Origin: Sphingopyxis granuli NBRC 100800
GTDB taxonomy: Bacteria > Pseudomonadota > Alphaproteobacteria > Sphingomonadales > Sphingomonadaceae
DNA: 64,000 nt
NCBI RefSeq assembly: GCF_001591045.1
Contig: NZ_BCUA01000002.1
Span: 1 to 64,000, forward strand
Direction: 5' to 3'
How positions within the stretch are numbered: position 1 is the first letter of the stretch; every line of letters begins with the position of its first letter. Positions 37,913 to 46,700 of this stretch are shown piece by piece. A model generated the notes under the pieces. It was not told the origin of the DNA. It did not search any database and was given only the letters and a program-made list of their open reading frames with translations. The translations under genes were made by a program, and so were the position numbers.

Positions 37913-37932
37913 AGCATATCACATATGTGATT
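37913..37932. promoter_or_regulatory. Palindromic candidate operator upstream of the IclR gene
   Basis: The segment contains the perfect 14-bp palindrome ATCACATATGTGAT (37918-37931). Its right half plus the next base, ATGTGATT, is the core shared with sites at 41466, 46693 and 55272. Placement upstream of the IclR gene suggests autoregulation; no binding evidence exists. Confidence 0.55.
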
Positions 37933-38029
37933 CCGCTGAAAGCGCGATGCGACGAGACGGGCCCGGGCTCCCCGGGACCCATCCGGGCTGTCGCGGCGGA
38001 CTGCTGCCGTGGCGGCGAGCCAAGCCTTT

Positions 38030-38479
38030 TCAGGCAGGCGGCGCGGATTTCTTGTCGATGAGCTTTCGCATCGTCCGCCGCACGATCCGCCACCCCTCCG
38101 GCCGCAATTCAAACCGGTCGCGATATTCCGTGACCATTTCCGTTCCCCGCAGCGGCACGGGCAGCGCGCCGTCGCCCCACGGCCCATCGACGATCAACGC
38201 GATGCAATAGCCTTCCGCTTCGGTCGGACCCGTGACAGTCACGAGCGGGTTCTGGAGGAGGTGCAGGTTGAAGACCTTCTTCTGACGCGATTCGAAGTAG
38301 GACCGAATGGCATCATGCCCGGCCAGGGTCCGCGGCGTGTCGTTCACGAGTTCCCAAATGGCATCGGCCGAAAAGACCGAAAGGAACAGGTCCGCATCCC
38401 GTGTATCGAGCCCGACGCAATAGCGGGTCATCAATTTCCGGCACGCCGCTTCGATGAGCAGTTCGTCTTCGCTCCGCAT
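38030..38479 (-). CDS. NTF2-like (SnoaL-type) protein, copy 1
   Basis: This 149-residue protein has the cone-shaped NTF2-like fold pattern: helical start (EAACRKLMTRYCVGLDTRD), the FLSVFSADAIWEL strand, HDAIRSYFESR, and C-terminal strands ending in YRDRFELRPEGWRIVRRTMR. Members act as small hydratases, isomerases or dioxygenase-subunit-like proteins; no reaction can be assigned. It is a clear paralogue of the gene at 48302, sharing length and the opening and closing patterns. It lies between the TonB receptor (upstream, same strand) and the IclR gene. Confidence 0.88.
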   Translation of the reverse strand: MRSEDELLIEAACRKLMTRYCVGLDTRDADLFLSVFSADAIWELVNDTPRTLAGHDAIRSYFESRQKKVFNLHLLQNPLVTVTGPTEAEGYCIALIVDGPWGDGALPVPLRGTEMVTEYRDRFELRPEGWRIVRRTMRKLIDKKSAPPA

Positions 38480-38517
38480 GACAGTCGCTTTCCCTGATAG
38501 AACGGCAATGTTCGAAC

Positions 38518-38548
38518 GGACGGCGGCATCGCAAGGGTGCCGCCGTCC
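38518..38548 (-). terminator. Hairpin terminator of the second TonB receptor gene
   Basis: A perfect 11-bp stem (GGACGGCGGCA / TGCCGCCGTCC) with a 9-base loop begins 12 bases beyond the receptor stop. It separates the receptor from the NTF2-like gene. It is a convincing factor-independent-type hairpin, though without a clean T-run. Confidence 0.7.
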
Positions 38549-38560
38549 GGCCGGCCCCCT

Positions 38561-41290
38561 TTAAAAAGCCTTGGAAATCGAGATGGCGTAGATGCGCGGC
38601 TCGCGCAGGAACGCACGCGCGGTCAGGCCGATCGAATCATCGTTATAGAGGTAATCGGTCGTCGCACGATTGTTCGTCACATTCTTCACGTAGAATTCGA
38701 CGTCCAGCATCATCTCCTCCTGCGTGAACTTGAGGCTGAGATTGAGATTTTCCCAGGCCGGCAGATAATCCACCGCGGCGTTATAGGGCCGGGCGAAAGA
38801 GCTCCCCTGGCGATAATAGTCGCCGCGCAAGGTGGTCGACCAGCTGTCGCTCAGGTTCCAGCGATATTCGGCGCCGAAGGAAACGGTCCAATCCGGCGCG
38901 TTGGGCAGCTTGTTTCCGGCAAGATTGGCCGGTGCCCCTTGCGTGGGAACCAGTCCCATCGACGCATAGGTCCCGCCGCAGATGTTGAACATGGAATTCG
39001 GATTGCCCGAAATTCCAGCCACTTCCGGCGCCCCGTTGCTCCGCTGCACGATCGCGACGAAGTCCGCGAGCGCCGCCTTCGGCACGACGCACACCGAAGC
39101 CGAGCCGTTCTTCACGATGGCGAGATCGGCGTCGCCCTGGGTGCGATCGAACAGATCGAGCGAGGTGCCGTTCTTGATCTTCGAGTCCAGAAGACCGCCG
39201 GTGAAATTAAGGCGGAGACCATCGAGCGGCCGCGCAACCGCTTCCAGTTCCAGTCCCATCACCCGTGCGTCGACATTCTCGGTCACATTGACCCGATTGA
39301 CGAACTTGGAAATCTGATAGTCCTTGTAGTCGTAATAGAAGGCCGACGCATTCAGCGACAGCGCGCCGTTCAGAAGCGTGTTCTTCGTTCCGATCTCCAA
39401 GGCATTGACATATTCCGGTGCGAAGGTCGCCCCGACGTCGGGCGTCACGGGGTTGAGGCCGCCGCCCTTGTATCCGCGCGACGCGAACGCATAGACGAGG
39501 GTCGAGTCCGTCCAGCTCAATTCGGGCTTCCAGTCGATCCCGATACGTCCCGTGAATGCTTCGAAGCTGGCCTTGAGGGCGGCCGGCACGCCGGCCGGAT
39601 AGCCCGACCCGGGCGTAAGAAGCCGTGCCGGAATATTGTCGAGCCGCTTGTCGTCCTTCGTATACCGTGCGCCGGCCGTGAGCTTCACCGTATCGGAAAG
39701 CTCGAAATAGAGTTCTCCGAAACCGGCGTAGGAATGCAGCCGGTAGGGCTGATAGCTCAGGAAATAATTATGCCCCTGACCCATCAGGCTCGAGTCCGGA
39801 TCGATATAGATGCAGCTGTTGTCGCCGATGGCACAGGAAGCACCACCGTTCGCGACATTGGCGAAGGCGGTCAGCGTGTGCGAATAATTGCCGGCGGCCT
39901 GAACCAGCCGGTAGTCCAGATAGTTTCCGCCGATGCTGAAGTTGAAAGGACCGGAAAAGGACGAAGCCACCCGCAATTCGTGGAAATGCTGCTTGCTCGT
40001 CCGATCGTTCGAGTTGAGGTACATCAGCCTGTCATAGGCGCCCAACTGCGGATCGTTCACGATTCCGCCGGGATAAAGGGCGGTCGAATTGAATGCGATC
40101 TCCGGGTACACCAAAAGCGCATCCTGCCGCGAAGCGGTCCTGCCGGTCTGATACGACCCCAGATATTCGACGCGGATGCTGTCCGTCGCGTCCCAGGTCA
40201 GGCCGCCTTGATAGATGTCCTGCTGCGCCACATAGGCCGGCGTGACCGGCGTGGCGACCTGGTCGAAGCCCGGGATCTGCGTCTGGCCGGCAAATACGTC
40301 ACCCGAAGCAAGGCCGGCCCGATAGGCGGCAAGGCCGAAGAATGTAGCCAGCGAATTGGGAAGCGCCGTCGCCTTCCCCGGCGTCAGCACCTCATTCGCG
40401 CAGCCCTGGCTCAGCAACCCCCTCACAATGGGATTGGTGATGTCCACGCCGCCGAGCGAAGCCGGGCCGGGGTCCGCGGCGCACACGCCCTTGCCCGTGG
40501 TGAGCCGGTCGTCGTCCTCGCGAAAGCGCTGCCAGGTGAAATAGCCGCTGAGGCGATCCGTCGGCGTGAAGCCCAGCGTCGCGCGGAACGAATACATGCT
40601 GCGGCCGTCGATCGTGTCGCCGTTCATCAGATTGCGGACATAGCCGTTCCGGTCGAACATGCTGGTCGCCAGCCGCAGGCTCAAAACATCCTGGGCAAGC
40701 GGAATATTGACCATGCCCCGGAACTTGCGGCCGCCATGGTTGGTGAATTCGGCGTTCAGCGACGCCTCGAAGTCATCGGTCGGGCGCGCCGGAATGACAT
40801 TGATCACGCCGCCCGTCGCATTCCGGCCGTATAGCGTGCCTTGCGGTCCGCGCAGCACTTCGAGCCGCTGGACGTCGTACAGGTCCATCTGGAAGAGGCG
40901 GTTGTCCGTGACCGGCGCACCGGCGAAATGGACCCCGGTCGCCGAATCGCTCGATCCGGAGAACGCCTTCGTCCCGATGCCGCGGATGGTGACATTGTCC
41001 CCGCGCTGCCCCTGCGCGAAGGTCATGTTGGGCACGCCCGTCTGGATGTCGAGACCGCCCTCGATCTTCTGGGCTTTCAATGTCTCGGTGCCGAATGCCG
41101 ACACGGCAATCGGCACATTCTGCAGGCTTTCCTCGCGCCGCTGTGCCGTGACGACGATGTCGCCGGCACCGACGGTTTCCGCGGAGGCGTTCGCGTCTTC
41201 CGCCGCCTGATACCCGAAAGCAGGACCGGCCACCATGATGGTGGCGGCCGAGGCGCTCGATAGACAAATCTTCCTGATAGAAATATTCAT
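38561..41290 (-). CDS. TonB-dependent receptor (no STN domain)
   Basis: This 909-residue outer-membrane receptor belongs to the group abundant in sphingomonads for aromatic, steroid and glycan uptake. The signal peptide ends near PAFGYQ, the TonB box/plug begins at DIVVTAQRREESLQNVPIAVSAF, and the plug shows RGIGTKAFSGSSDSATGVHF and RLEVLRGPQGTLYGRNATGG. The barrel ends with EPRIYAISISKAF and a terminal Phe. The start is ATG 41290 with GGGAGAG upstream. It presumably imports the compound degraded by the surrounding enzymes. The intergenic region upstream is AT-rich and shared with the AhpD-like gene. Confidence 0.96.
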   Translation of the reverse strand: MNISIRKICLSSASAATIMVAGPAFGYQAAEDANASAETVGAGDIVVTAQRREESLQNVPIAVSAFGTETLKAQKIEGGLDIQTGVPNMTFAQGQRGDNVTIRGIGTKAFSGSSDSATGVHFAGAPVTDNRLFQMDLYDVQRLEVLRGPQGTLYGRNATGGVINVIPARPTDDFEASLNAEFTNHGGRKFRGMVNIPLAQDVLSLRLATSMFDRNGYVRNLMNGDTIDGRSMYSFRATLGFTPTDRLSGYFTWQRFREDDDRLTTGKGVCAADPGPASLGGVDITNPIVRGLLSQGCANEVLTPGKATALPNSLATFFGLAAYRAGLASGDVFAGQTQIPGFDQVATPVTPAYVAQQDIYQGGLTWDATDSIRVEYLGSYQTGRTASRQDALLVYPEIAFNSTALYPGGIVNDPQLGAYDRLMYLNSNDRTSKQHFHELRVASSFSGPFNFSIGGNYLDYRLVQAAGNYSHTLTAFANVANGGASCAIGDNSCIYIDPDSSLMGQGHNYFLSYQPYRLHSYAGFGELYFELSDTVKLTAGARYTKDDKRLDNIPARLLTPGSGYPAGVPAALKASFEAFTGRIGIDWKPELSWTDSTLVYAFASRGYKGGGLNPVTPDVGATFAPEYVNALEIGTKNTLLNGALSLNASAFYYDYKDYQISKFVNRVNVTENVDARVMGLELEAVARPLDGLRLNFTGGLLDSKIKNGTSLDLFDRTQGDADLAIVKNGSASVCVVPKAALADFVAIVQRSNGAPEVAGISGNPNSMFNICGGTYASMGLVPTQGAPANLAGNKLPNAPDWTVSFGAEYRWNLSDSWSTTLRGDYYRQGSSFARPYNAAVDYLPAWENLNLSLKFTQEEMMLDVEFYVKNVTNNRATTDYLYNDDSIGLTARAFLREPRIYAISISKAF

Positions 41291-41575
41291 TTACAACTCT
41301 CCCACAGACCTTATTCCATTTGAAATTAATTGTGATCTATTCATAAGAAAGAAATAAAATTAGTTCCTATATTTCATTCTCGAAAAACGATATTTTATAG
41401 GAGAAACATACAATCGGCGCCCCCGTCTGTCGCCATCGCGCGGGAACATTCGTCCGTTATTCAAGATGTGATTATCCGTCACCTTTCGGCGCGACGCTTC
41501 GCGACGTCATCGATGATCGACAAAAGACCCGTGACGGCCGGATGGCATCTCAGCGGCCAATCGACGGAGGATGGA
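41291..41575. promoter_or_regulatory. AT-rich divergent promoter region with one ATGTGATT site
   Basis: This 285-base gap holds no gene. Bases 41300-41420 are strikingly AT-rich against the GC-rich background and should contain the receptor promoter, though no single -35/-10 pair stands out. At 41454-41473 the sequence CCGTTATTCAAGATGTGATT matches the 46681 site in 13 or so of 20 positions. Another TGTGAT lies near 41330. Confidence 0.5.
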
Positions 41576-41920
41576 ATGATCGACTGGAAAGAGTATCGCG
41601 AAGCGCTGATGGGCCGGATCGGCGAGCTCGGCGCCTTGTCGCCGGACACTGTCGGCGGCTACATGATGGCGAGCGGCGCCGGTGCTAAAACCGATTGCCT
41701 CGACGCAAAGACCCGGGAACTGATTGCCTTGGCCGTGGCCGTCACGACCCGTTGCGATGGCTGCATCGCGGTCCATTCGGACAAGGCGGTAAAGGCGGGG
41801 GCCGGCAAGGGAGAAATTGCCGAAGCTCTCGGCGTCGCGGTCGCGCTGAACGCGGGCGCTGCGCTCGTTTATTCCGCCCGCGCGCTCGATGCCGTTTCGG
41901 CGGCGGAATCCGCTTCCTGA
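41576..41920 (+). CDS. AhpD-like carboxymuconolactone decarboxylase family protein
   Basis: This 114-residue all-helical protein has the AhpD-type redox motif: CDGC followed by AVHSDKA, with the conserved helix LDAKTRELIALAVAVTTR before it. Members are small disulfide reductases of the peroxidase system or decarboxylases; the CxxC-x3-H pattern favours a thiol-redox role. ATG 41576 was chosen because GGAGG precedes it by about 5 bases. It is transcribed away from the receptor gene and is followed by a strong hairpin. Confidence 0.9.
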   Translation: MIDWKEYREALMGRIGELGALSPDTVGGYMMASGAGAKTDCLDAKTRELIALAVAVTTRCDGCIAVHSDKAVKAGAGKGEIAEALGVAVALNAGAALVYSARALDAVSAAESAS

Positions 41921-41930
41921 CCGGTTTTGC

Positions 41931-41960
41931 GGCAGGCCGGGCGCTCATGCCCGGCCTGCC
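41931..41960. terminator. Bidirectional hairpin terminator
   Basis: A perfect 12-bp stem (GGCAGGCCGGGC / GCCCGGCCTGCC) with a 6-base loop lies 10 bases after the AhpD-like stop and 24 bases beyond the convergent pseudo-SDR stop. It can serve both transcripts. Confidence 0.75.
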
Positions 41961-41984
41961 CGCGCGCAAGCGCATTACCGCTTG

Positions 41985-42545
41985 TCAGCGATGGTCGACG
42001 TAGCGGCTGTCGAGATGCGCGGCGCCGTCGATGAACAGCCGCAACCCGCACAGCGTTTCCGAACCGGCCACGGCCGATGCAAGGCGCGCCGCGTCGTCGA
42101 ACATGCCCGGGCTTCTCCGGGCGGGCTCGATCGGCAGGATGAGCATGTTGCACCGCACGGGCGGATGCATTCGTCCGAGCGAGCGCCCGAGCTGGATCAT
42201 CGAACCTGCCGCCGCCGCCTGGGGCGCACTTTCCGGTTTTCCCAGAAAAGCATCCGTTCCGACGAGCAGGAGACTGCCCGAAGGCCCGGCCAGCCTACGC
42301 GCCATGCCGACCATCCGCTCGAGACGAATCGTAGGCGCCAGACAGAGCCGCTCGAAATTCTCGTCGGAAAGATCGAGAAAGCGAATGCTCCGCGCCTCGT
42401 CGACGGCATCGATCATGACGAGGTCGAACGGCCCATGGCCGGTCTCGACGAAATCGTGAATGTCCGTCAGCCGCCCGGCAATCGCCTCCGCGACGCCGGA
42501 CCCGTTTCCGATCACTTTCAGGGAAAGAGAGCGCGCTCCTACCAC
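41985..42545 (-). CDS. Degenerate SDR-like protein (predicted non-catalytic partner subunit)
   Basis: This protein of up to 186 residues keeps the Rossmann-fold outline of a short-chain dehydrogenase but lacks the catalytic residues. The cofactor loop reads VIGNGSGVAEAIAGRL. The NNAG position is lost (MIDAVDEARS), and the Ser-Tyr-Lys segment reads LLLVGTDAFLGKPESAPQAA, with neither Tyr nor Lys in place. It is shorter than the usual 250 residues. The likely start is the GTG at 42545, overlapping the stop of the intact SDR upstream; GTG 42515 is possible. Tight coupling suggests a heteromer of one active and one inactive SDR chain, as in BbsCD of benzylsuccinate beta-oxidation. Confidence 0.72.
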   Translation of the reverse strand: MVGARSLSLKVIGNGSGVAEAIAGRLTDIHDFVETGHGPFDLVMIDAVDEARSIRFLDLSDENFERLCLAPTIRLERMVGMARRLAGPSGSLLLVGTDAFLGKPESAPQAAAAGSMIQLGRSLGRMHPPVRCNMLILPIEPARRSPGMFDDAARLASAVAGSETLCGLRLFIDGAAHLDSRYVDHR

Positions 42546-43339
42546 AGGTCGATGCCCAGGCTGGTGCCTTCGTCGACGAGAAGCATCTGGCCCCGCGCCC
42601 GTCGCCCTTCGGGAGAGGCGAGATAGCGAACCGCGGCGGCGATGACAGCGGGCGGCATGGGGCCATCGGAATAGATGCGGGCGAGATGCGCGCGCTGTTC
42701 GTCGGACAGCGCGCTCTGCATCGTCGTGTCGATCGCACCCGGTCCGACGGCGTTGACGCTGATCCCGCGGCGACGGAATTCCAAGGCCATCGACCGAGTC
42801 AGGCCGACCACCGCACCCTTGGTCATGCCGTAATGAGGGACATTGGGACTCACCAGATAGGAGGCGGAAGCAATATTGACGATGGCGCCCCCACTCCCCA
42901 TCCGCCGCACGGCTTCCTGCGATGCGATGAATATCCCGAGCAGGTTGACGCGCAGCACATCTCGAAACTCGACTTCGGAAATGGTCCCGATCGCACACCG
43001 CTTTCCGGCGATCCCGGCATTGTTCACAAGGAGGTCGAGCGTTCCAATCCGATCGAGCACTGCTGCCACCGCGCACCGATCGGTGACGTCCATGACCTCG
43101 GTCGACAGGGGCGCGGAGCCGGGCGAAGAACGGGCCAACGCATCGAGGGCGTCACTGTCGCGATCCGCGGCGACAACATGCCACCCGTCCTCCACAAGCC
43201 CCTCGGCAATCGCCCGGCCTATCCCGCGGCCAGCCCCCGTGACGAGAGCCAGACCCGCGCGAGACGCCGCTGGTTCACCCTTCTTCAATGCCGAGAATCC
43301 GGGCGGCGTTGGCATAGGTGAACCTGTGCCAGGCCTCAT
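42539..43339 (-). CDS. SDR-family dehydrogenase (active partner)
   Basis: This 266-residue classical SDR has TGAGRGIG at about residues 35-42, NNAGIAG, the catalytic Ser in NIASASYLVS, and Tyr-Lys in HYGMTKG. The length is normal, though the first 25 residues look non-conserved. The start is uncertain: ATG 43339 overlaps the amidohydrolase gene by 65 bases, while a TTG at 43288 would give a 14-base overlap. A 3-hydroxyacyl-CoA or alcohol dehydrogenase role is likely. Its stop overlaps the start of the degenerate SDR. Confidence 0.9.
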   Translation of the reverse strand: MRPGTGSPMPTPPGFSALKKGEPAASRAGLALVTGAGRGIGRAIAEGLVEDGWHVVAADRDSDALDALARSSPGSAPLSTEVMDVTDRCAVAAVLDRIGTLDLLVNNAGIAGKRCAIGTISEVEFRDVLRVNLLGIFIASQEAVRRMGSGGAIVNIASASYLVSPNVPHYGMTKGAVVGLTRSMALEFRRRGISVNAVGPGAIDTTMQSALSDEQRAHLARIYSDGPMPPAVIAAAVRYLASPEGRRARGQMLLVDEGTSLGIDLW

Positions 43340-44099
43340 CGCTCCAGTCCCATCGTGCCCGGATCTTTTCCATCGCGTTCAGCGACGCAAAGGGAAAGGC
43401 GCTCGCATAGATGATCTGATCCGACAATTGCCCGTTGGCCGCGATCCACATCGCGTCGCATCCCGGATTGGTCCAATAGATCGACGGTTCGAGAAAGACA
43501 TTGGGCCGCCGAAATGCCAGGCCGAGCCAATCGAGAACCTGCGGCCATACTGCATGCGAATAGACGAATTTAACCATCGGGAAATCCGCGGTCGGCTCAT
43601 CGAACAGATAGGGATCGCCGAAACGGCCAACCAGCGGCCCCACGGTCGTGACGACCGGAATGCCGAGTTCGGCCGCCTTTTCATACAGTGGATAGAGTTG
43701 CCTGTCGTTGGGAAGGATACGCGCGGTGAAGGGGTCGATCGAGATTCCCTTCATGCCAAGGTCCCGCACGGCTCTTTCGATTTCCGCGACCGCCCGATCG
43801 CCGGACGAGACGTCGATGCCCGCAAAACCGATGAGCACGTCCGGATACCGCTTCACGCAGTCGGCGATATAGTCGTTGCTCGTCCCGAACGCGACGCCCT
43901 GATCCGACACGACCTGCCGTCCGGTGACCACCGCCCGCGTCACGCCGACACCCCGCAGATCGGCCATGAAGTCGGCGAGTTCGACCTTGGGAGGCGGAGG
44001 GCAGCCCCAGCGCTTCCACAGGAACTCACGCCCCGGCTGATCGTAGAGCGACATGATTTCCCTGGTATTCGGCCGCGCCCGAAAATCGATCAAACCCAT
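43275..44099 (-). CDS. Amidohydrolase-2 (ACMSD-like) family protein lacking the HxH motif
   Basis: This 274-residue TIM-barrel protein resembles the aminocarboxymuconate-semialdehyde decarboxylase group. Family segments include GFAGIDVSSGDRAVAEIERAV, LGMKGISIDPFTARILPND, YSHAVWPQVLDWLGLAF and the C-terminal YANAARILGI. The first metal motif, normally DxHxH, reads IDFRARPN, so the two His ligands are absent. His in YSHAV remains. It may be a metal-poor decarboxylase/hydrolase or a non-catalytic relative. The start is ATG 44099 behind GGAGAAGG. It is 37 bases downstream of the Old Yellow Enzyme gene in one operon. Confidence 0.85.
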   Translation of the reverse strand: MGLIDFRARPNTREIMSLYDQPGREFLWKRWGCPPPPKVELADFMADLRGVGVTRAVVTGRQVVSDQGVAFGTSNDYIADCVKRYPDVLIGFAGIDVSSGDRAVAEIERAVRDLGMKGISIDPFTARILPNDRQLYPLYEKAAELGIPVVTTVGPLVGRFGDPYLFDEPTADFPMVKFVYSHAVWPQVLDWLGLAFRRPNVFLEPSIYWTNPGCDAMWIAANGQLSDQIIYASAFPFASLNAMEKIRARWDWSDEAWHRFTYANAARILGIEEG

Positions 44100-44136
44100 G
44101 ATATCCTTCTCCCTTTGAATGAGTACGCCCGGACGC

Positions 44137-45231
44137 TCAGGCGAGCGTCCGTTCCGCGTCCTTTGAATAGGTGACCAGATTCTCGAACCGGCCGGCGCGC
44201 ACCTTGCGCGGCCAGAGCGGATCGGCCAGAAGCGCCCGGCCGATAGCGACCAGGTCGAATTCGCTGCGAGCCAGCATGCCATTCAGCGCTTCCAGCCGGC
44301 TTTCATCGATCGCGGTATCGACCCCGGTCCTGCTGACCAGAAATTCCTGGTTCAGCCCGACGGAGCCCACGGTGATCACCGTCACGCCCGTCAGCTTCTT
44401 GGTCCATCCGGCTAGGTTGAGCGCTTCACCTTCGAATTCCGGTTCCCAGAAGCGCCGCGACGAGCAATGGAAGATGGTCACGCCGGCATCGACCATGCGC
44501 GTCAGAAATGCGGAAAGATCAGCGGGGTTTGCAAAGATCCGGGCATCGTAATCCTGCTGCTTCCACTGCGAGAAACGCAGGCCGATCGGGAAGCCAGGCC
44601 CCACCCTCCGCCGGCACTCGGCCACGATCGCTTCGGCGAGCAGATAGCGGTCGGCGCCATGGGCATCCGCGCGCAGATTCACCTCTGGCCAGAAGAACTG
44701 GTCGACGAGATAGCCATGGGCAAAGTGGAGCTCGATGCCGTCGCAGCCCAACCGCTTCGCATCCTCTGCCCCCTGGCCATAAGCCGCCACAAGCCGTTCG
44801 ATGTCCGCATCGGTCATGGCGCGTCCCACCGCCTGTCCGGGAGCAAACAAGCCGGAAGGCGAAATGGCCTCCACTTCGGGATTGGCGCTCAGTTCGGACT
44901 GCCGCGCCGCCCCGGTGTGCCAGAGCTGCGGGAAGAATGCGCTGCCGGCAGCGTGGACCGCATCGACGATCCGCTGCCACCCGTCGAGCGGTTCTTCTCC
45001 ATGGAATTGCGGGATTCGAGGGTTTGTAACCGCGGCGGGCTCGTCGATCGCCGCCCCCTCCGAAATGATGAGCCCCGCTCCGCCCTCCGCCCGCCGGCGA
45101 TAATATTGCACCACATCGTCGCCGGGCACACCATCGGGGCTGAAACATCGCGTCATGGGGGCCATGACGACCCTGTTGGGCAGATCGAGTCCGGGCGAAC
45201 GGAAGGGTTCAAAAAGATGGTCGGGAATCAT
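44137..45231 (-). CDS. NADH:flavin oxidoreductase, Old Yellow Enzyme family
   Basis: This 364-residue FMN TIM-barrel enzyme would reduce an activated C=C bond. Seen are NRVVMAPMTRCFSPDGVPGDD, GGAGLIISEGAAID, QLWHTGAARQS, and the substrate His pair in ELHFAHGYLVDQF. FMN-phosphate segments are at VITVGSVG and VAIGRALLADPLW. The start ATG 45231 sits behind GAGG; an upstream TTG overlapping the MFS stop is possible. It lies between the MFS carrier and the amidohydrolase-2 gene in a minus-strand operon and would suit an unsaturated ketone or enoyl intermediate. Confidence 0.93.
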   Translation of the reverse strand: MIPDHLFEPFRSPGLDLPNRVVMAPMTRCFSPDGVPGDDVVQYYRRRAEGGAGLIISEGAAIDEPAAVTNPRIPQFHGEEPLDGWQRIVDAVHAAGSAFFPQLWHTGAARQSELSANPEVEAISPSGLFAPGQAVGRAMTDADIERLVAAYGQGAEDAKRLGCDGIELHFAHGYLVDQFFWPEVNLRADAHGADRYLLAEAIVAECRRRVGPGFPIGLRFSQWKQQDYDARIFANPADLSAFLTRMVDAGVTIFHCSSRRFWEPEFEGEALNLAGWTKKLTGVTVITVGSVGLNQEFLVSRTGVDTAIDESRLEALNGMLARSEFDLVAIGRALLADPLWPRKVRAGRFENLVTYSKDAERTLA

Positions 45232-45245
45232 GCAAAAGCCTCGGT

Positions 45246-46580
45246 TCAATCAAGTTCAAGTTCTTGGACGATGGTTCGGCGGGCCAGCCAGAAGCCTATC
45301 CCGGCAACCAGATTCGCGGGCGCGGTCAGGAGGAGCGCCCAGCGCAATCCTTCCGCACTCCCGAGCGATGCCGCGAAGAGGTCGGAGAATATGCCGATGA
45401 GCAGCGGCCCAAGTCCGAGGCCCGTCAGCGTCAGGATGAAAAGCAGGATCGCCGCCGCCGTCGCGCGCGTTCCGGGCGAAACCAGCGTCTGCACTGCCGC
45501 GAAGGACGGGCCGAATATCAGGCTCGACAGAAAGACGGGAAGGATCAGAAGGCCGGCGGCGGTCGTGAAACCGGGCGCCAGCATCACCAGGACGAAGGCC
45601 GGAGACGCCAGTATGAGAGCGATGGCCGGGACGGAACAATAGCTGCGCAGATCGTTCCGGGCGAGACGGTCGGTGATCAATCCACCGGTGATGACGCCGG
45701 CCACGCCGCTAAGCCCCTTTACCAGGCCAAGGCTGAGGCCGACCAGCACCAGCGGTCCGGTGCCGGCCGGGGCCAGCGCCGCGATTTCCTCCCCGTGGAC
45801 GCGGAGAAAGAAGGAGCTCCAGAACGCGCCCTGGCCATAGGTTGCGACGGATGTTGCAGCGCCTGCAAAGCATATCCACCAGAACGTGCGCTTGGACCGC
45901 AATTCGATCCACGCATCCCTGATCCCCGCCTTCGGCCCGGCCTTGAGCGAACGAAGGTCCCGCGGTTCCTTGACCGTCGCCATCAGAACGGCGGCGAGAA
46001 GAATGCCGGGAACCGCCGCGACGAAGAAAGCCATTCGCCAGCCGAACGCATCGGCGACGATCGCGCCGAGACCGAGGCCCAGCAATGTGCCGACCGGACT
46101 GCCCAACGAAAAATAGGCGAGGGCGGAGGCGCGATTCTGGGGCGTCGTGAAATCGGCGATCAGCGAATGAGAGGGAGGCCCGCCCCCCGCTTCACCGCAT
46201 CCGACGCCGATGCGCGCGAGCAGCAACTGAACGAACGAGCCGGCAAGGCCGCACAACGCGGTGAAGGCGCTCCACGCGAGCAGCGAAACCCCGATGATGA
46301 CCGGTCGGTTGGAGCGATCGGCCAGTCGCGCGATCGGCAATCCCAATACCGAATAGAAGAGTGCGAAACTCAGCCCGGTCAGCATTCCCAGTTGCCAGTC
46401 GGCGAGTTGCAGGTCCTGCTTGATGGGCTCGACCAGAATGTTGATGATCTGGCGGTCCAGGAAATTGAGCGTCGAGACGACCAGCAGCAATGTCAGAATA
46501 TAGCGGCGGTAGGACGGCGAAACATTCGCGGCCCCACCTTCGCCGCCCTGTCCCTCGGCGGTGCCCGTTTCACGAGTCAT
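45246..46580 (-). CDS. Major facilitator superfamily transporter
   Basis: This 444-residue carrier has 12 predicted transmembrane helices. It shows an MFS signature after helix 2 (GLPIARLADRSNRPVIIG) and a central cytoplasmic loop (VKEPRDLRSLKAGPKAG). It resembles the Spns/ExuT-like group found in aromatic and steroid clusters, so it is likely an inner-membrane importer or exporter of the pathway substrate. First gene of the operon running to 41985. It is divergent from the DUF3237 gene, sharing a region with a strong ATGTGATT site. Confidence 0.93.
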   Translation of the reverse strand: MTRETGTAEGQGGEGGAANVSPSYRRYILTLLLVVSTLNFLDRQIINILVEPIKQDLQLADWQLGMLTGLSFALFYSVLGLPIARLADRSNRPVIIGVSLLAWSAFTALCGLAGSFVQLLLARIGVGCGEAGGGPPSHSLIADFTTPQNRASALAYFSLGSPVGTLLGLGLGAIVADAFGWRMAFFVAAVPGILLAAVLMATVKEPRDLRSLKAGPKAGIRDAWIELRSKRTFWWICFAGAATSVATYGQGAFWSSFFLRVHGEEIAALAPAGTGPLVLVGLSLGLVKGLSGVAGVITGGLITDRLARNDLRSYCSVPAIALILASPAFVLVMLAPGFTTAAGLLILPVFLSSLIFGPSFAAVQTLVSPGTRATAAAILLFILTLTGLGLGPLLIGIFSDLFAASLGSAEGLRWALLLTAPANLVAGIGFWLARRTIVQELELD

Positions 46581-46680
46581 GGTCGCTCCTCTGCCATCTC
46601 AGCCATGCCTCTGGTGGGAAGGCTTGCGGACATCGTGGCGCAAATCGGTCGGCAAGTCGTAGTCCAAATCGCCTTGCGCC

Positions 46681-46700
46681 CCAATTTTACGAATGTGATT
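46681..46700. promoter_or_regulatory. Candidate operator, best match of the 20-mer family
   Basis: CCAATTTTACGAATGTGATT lies in the 222-base gap between the divergent MFS and DUF3237 genes. It is identical in 17 of 20 positions to CCAATTTCGCAAATGTGATT at 55260-55279. With flanks (CCCC...TTGGGA) it forms an imperfect dyad of about 28 bp, as expected for an IclR-type dimer-of-dimers site. Confidence 0.65.

Noticed and set aside
42545-43076. Upstream continuation of the degenerate SDR frame, which would make a 363-residue fused protein
   Set aside because: The continuation lies out of frame within the intact SDR gene and is Arg-rich shadow translation; a GTG start overlapping the SDR stop explains the small gene.
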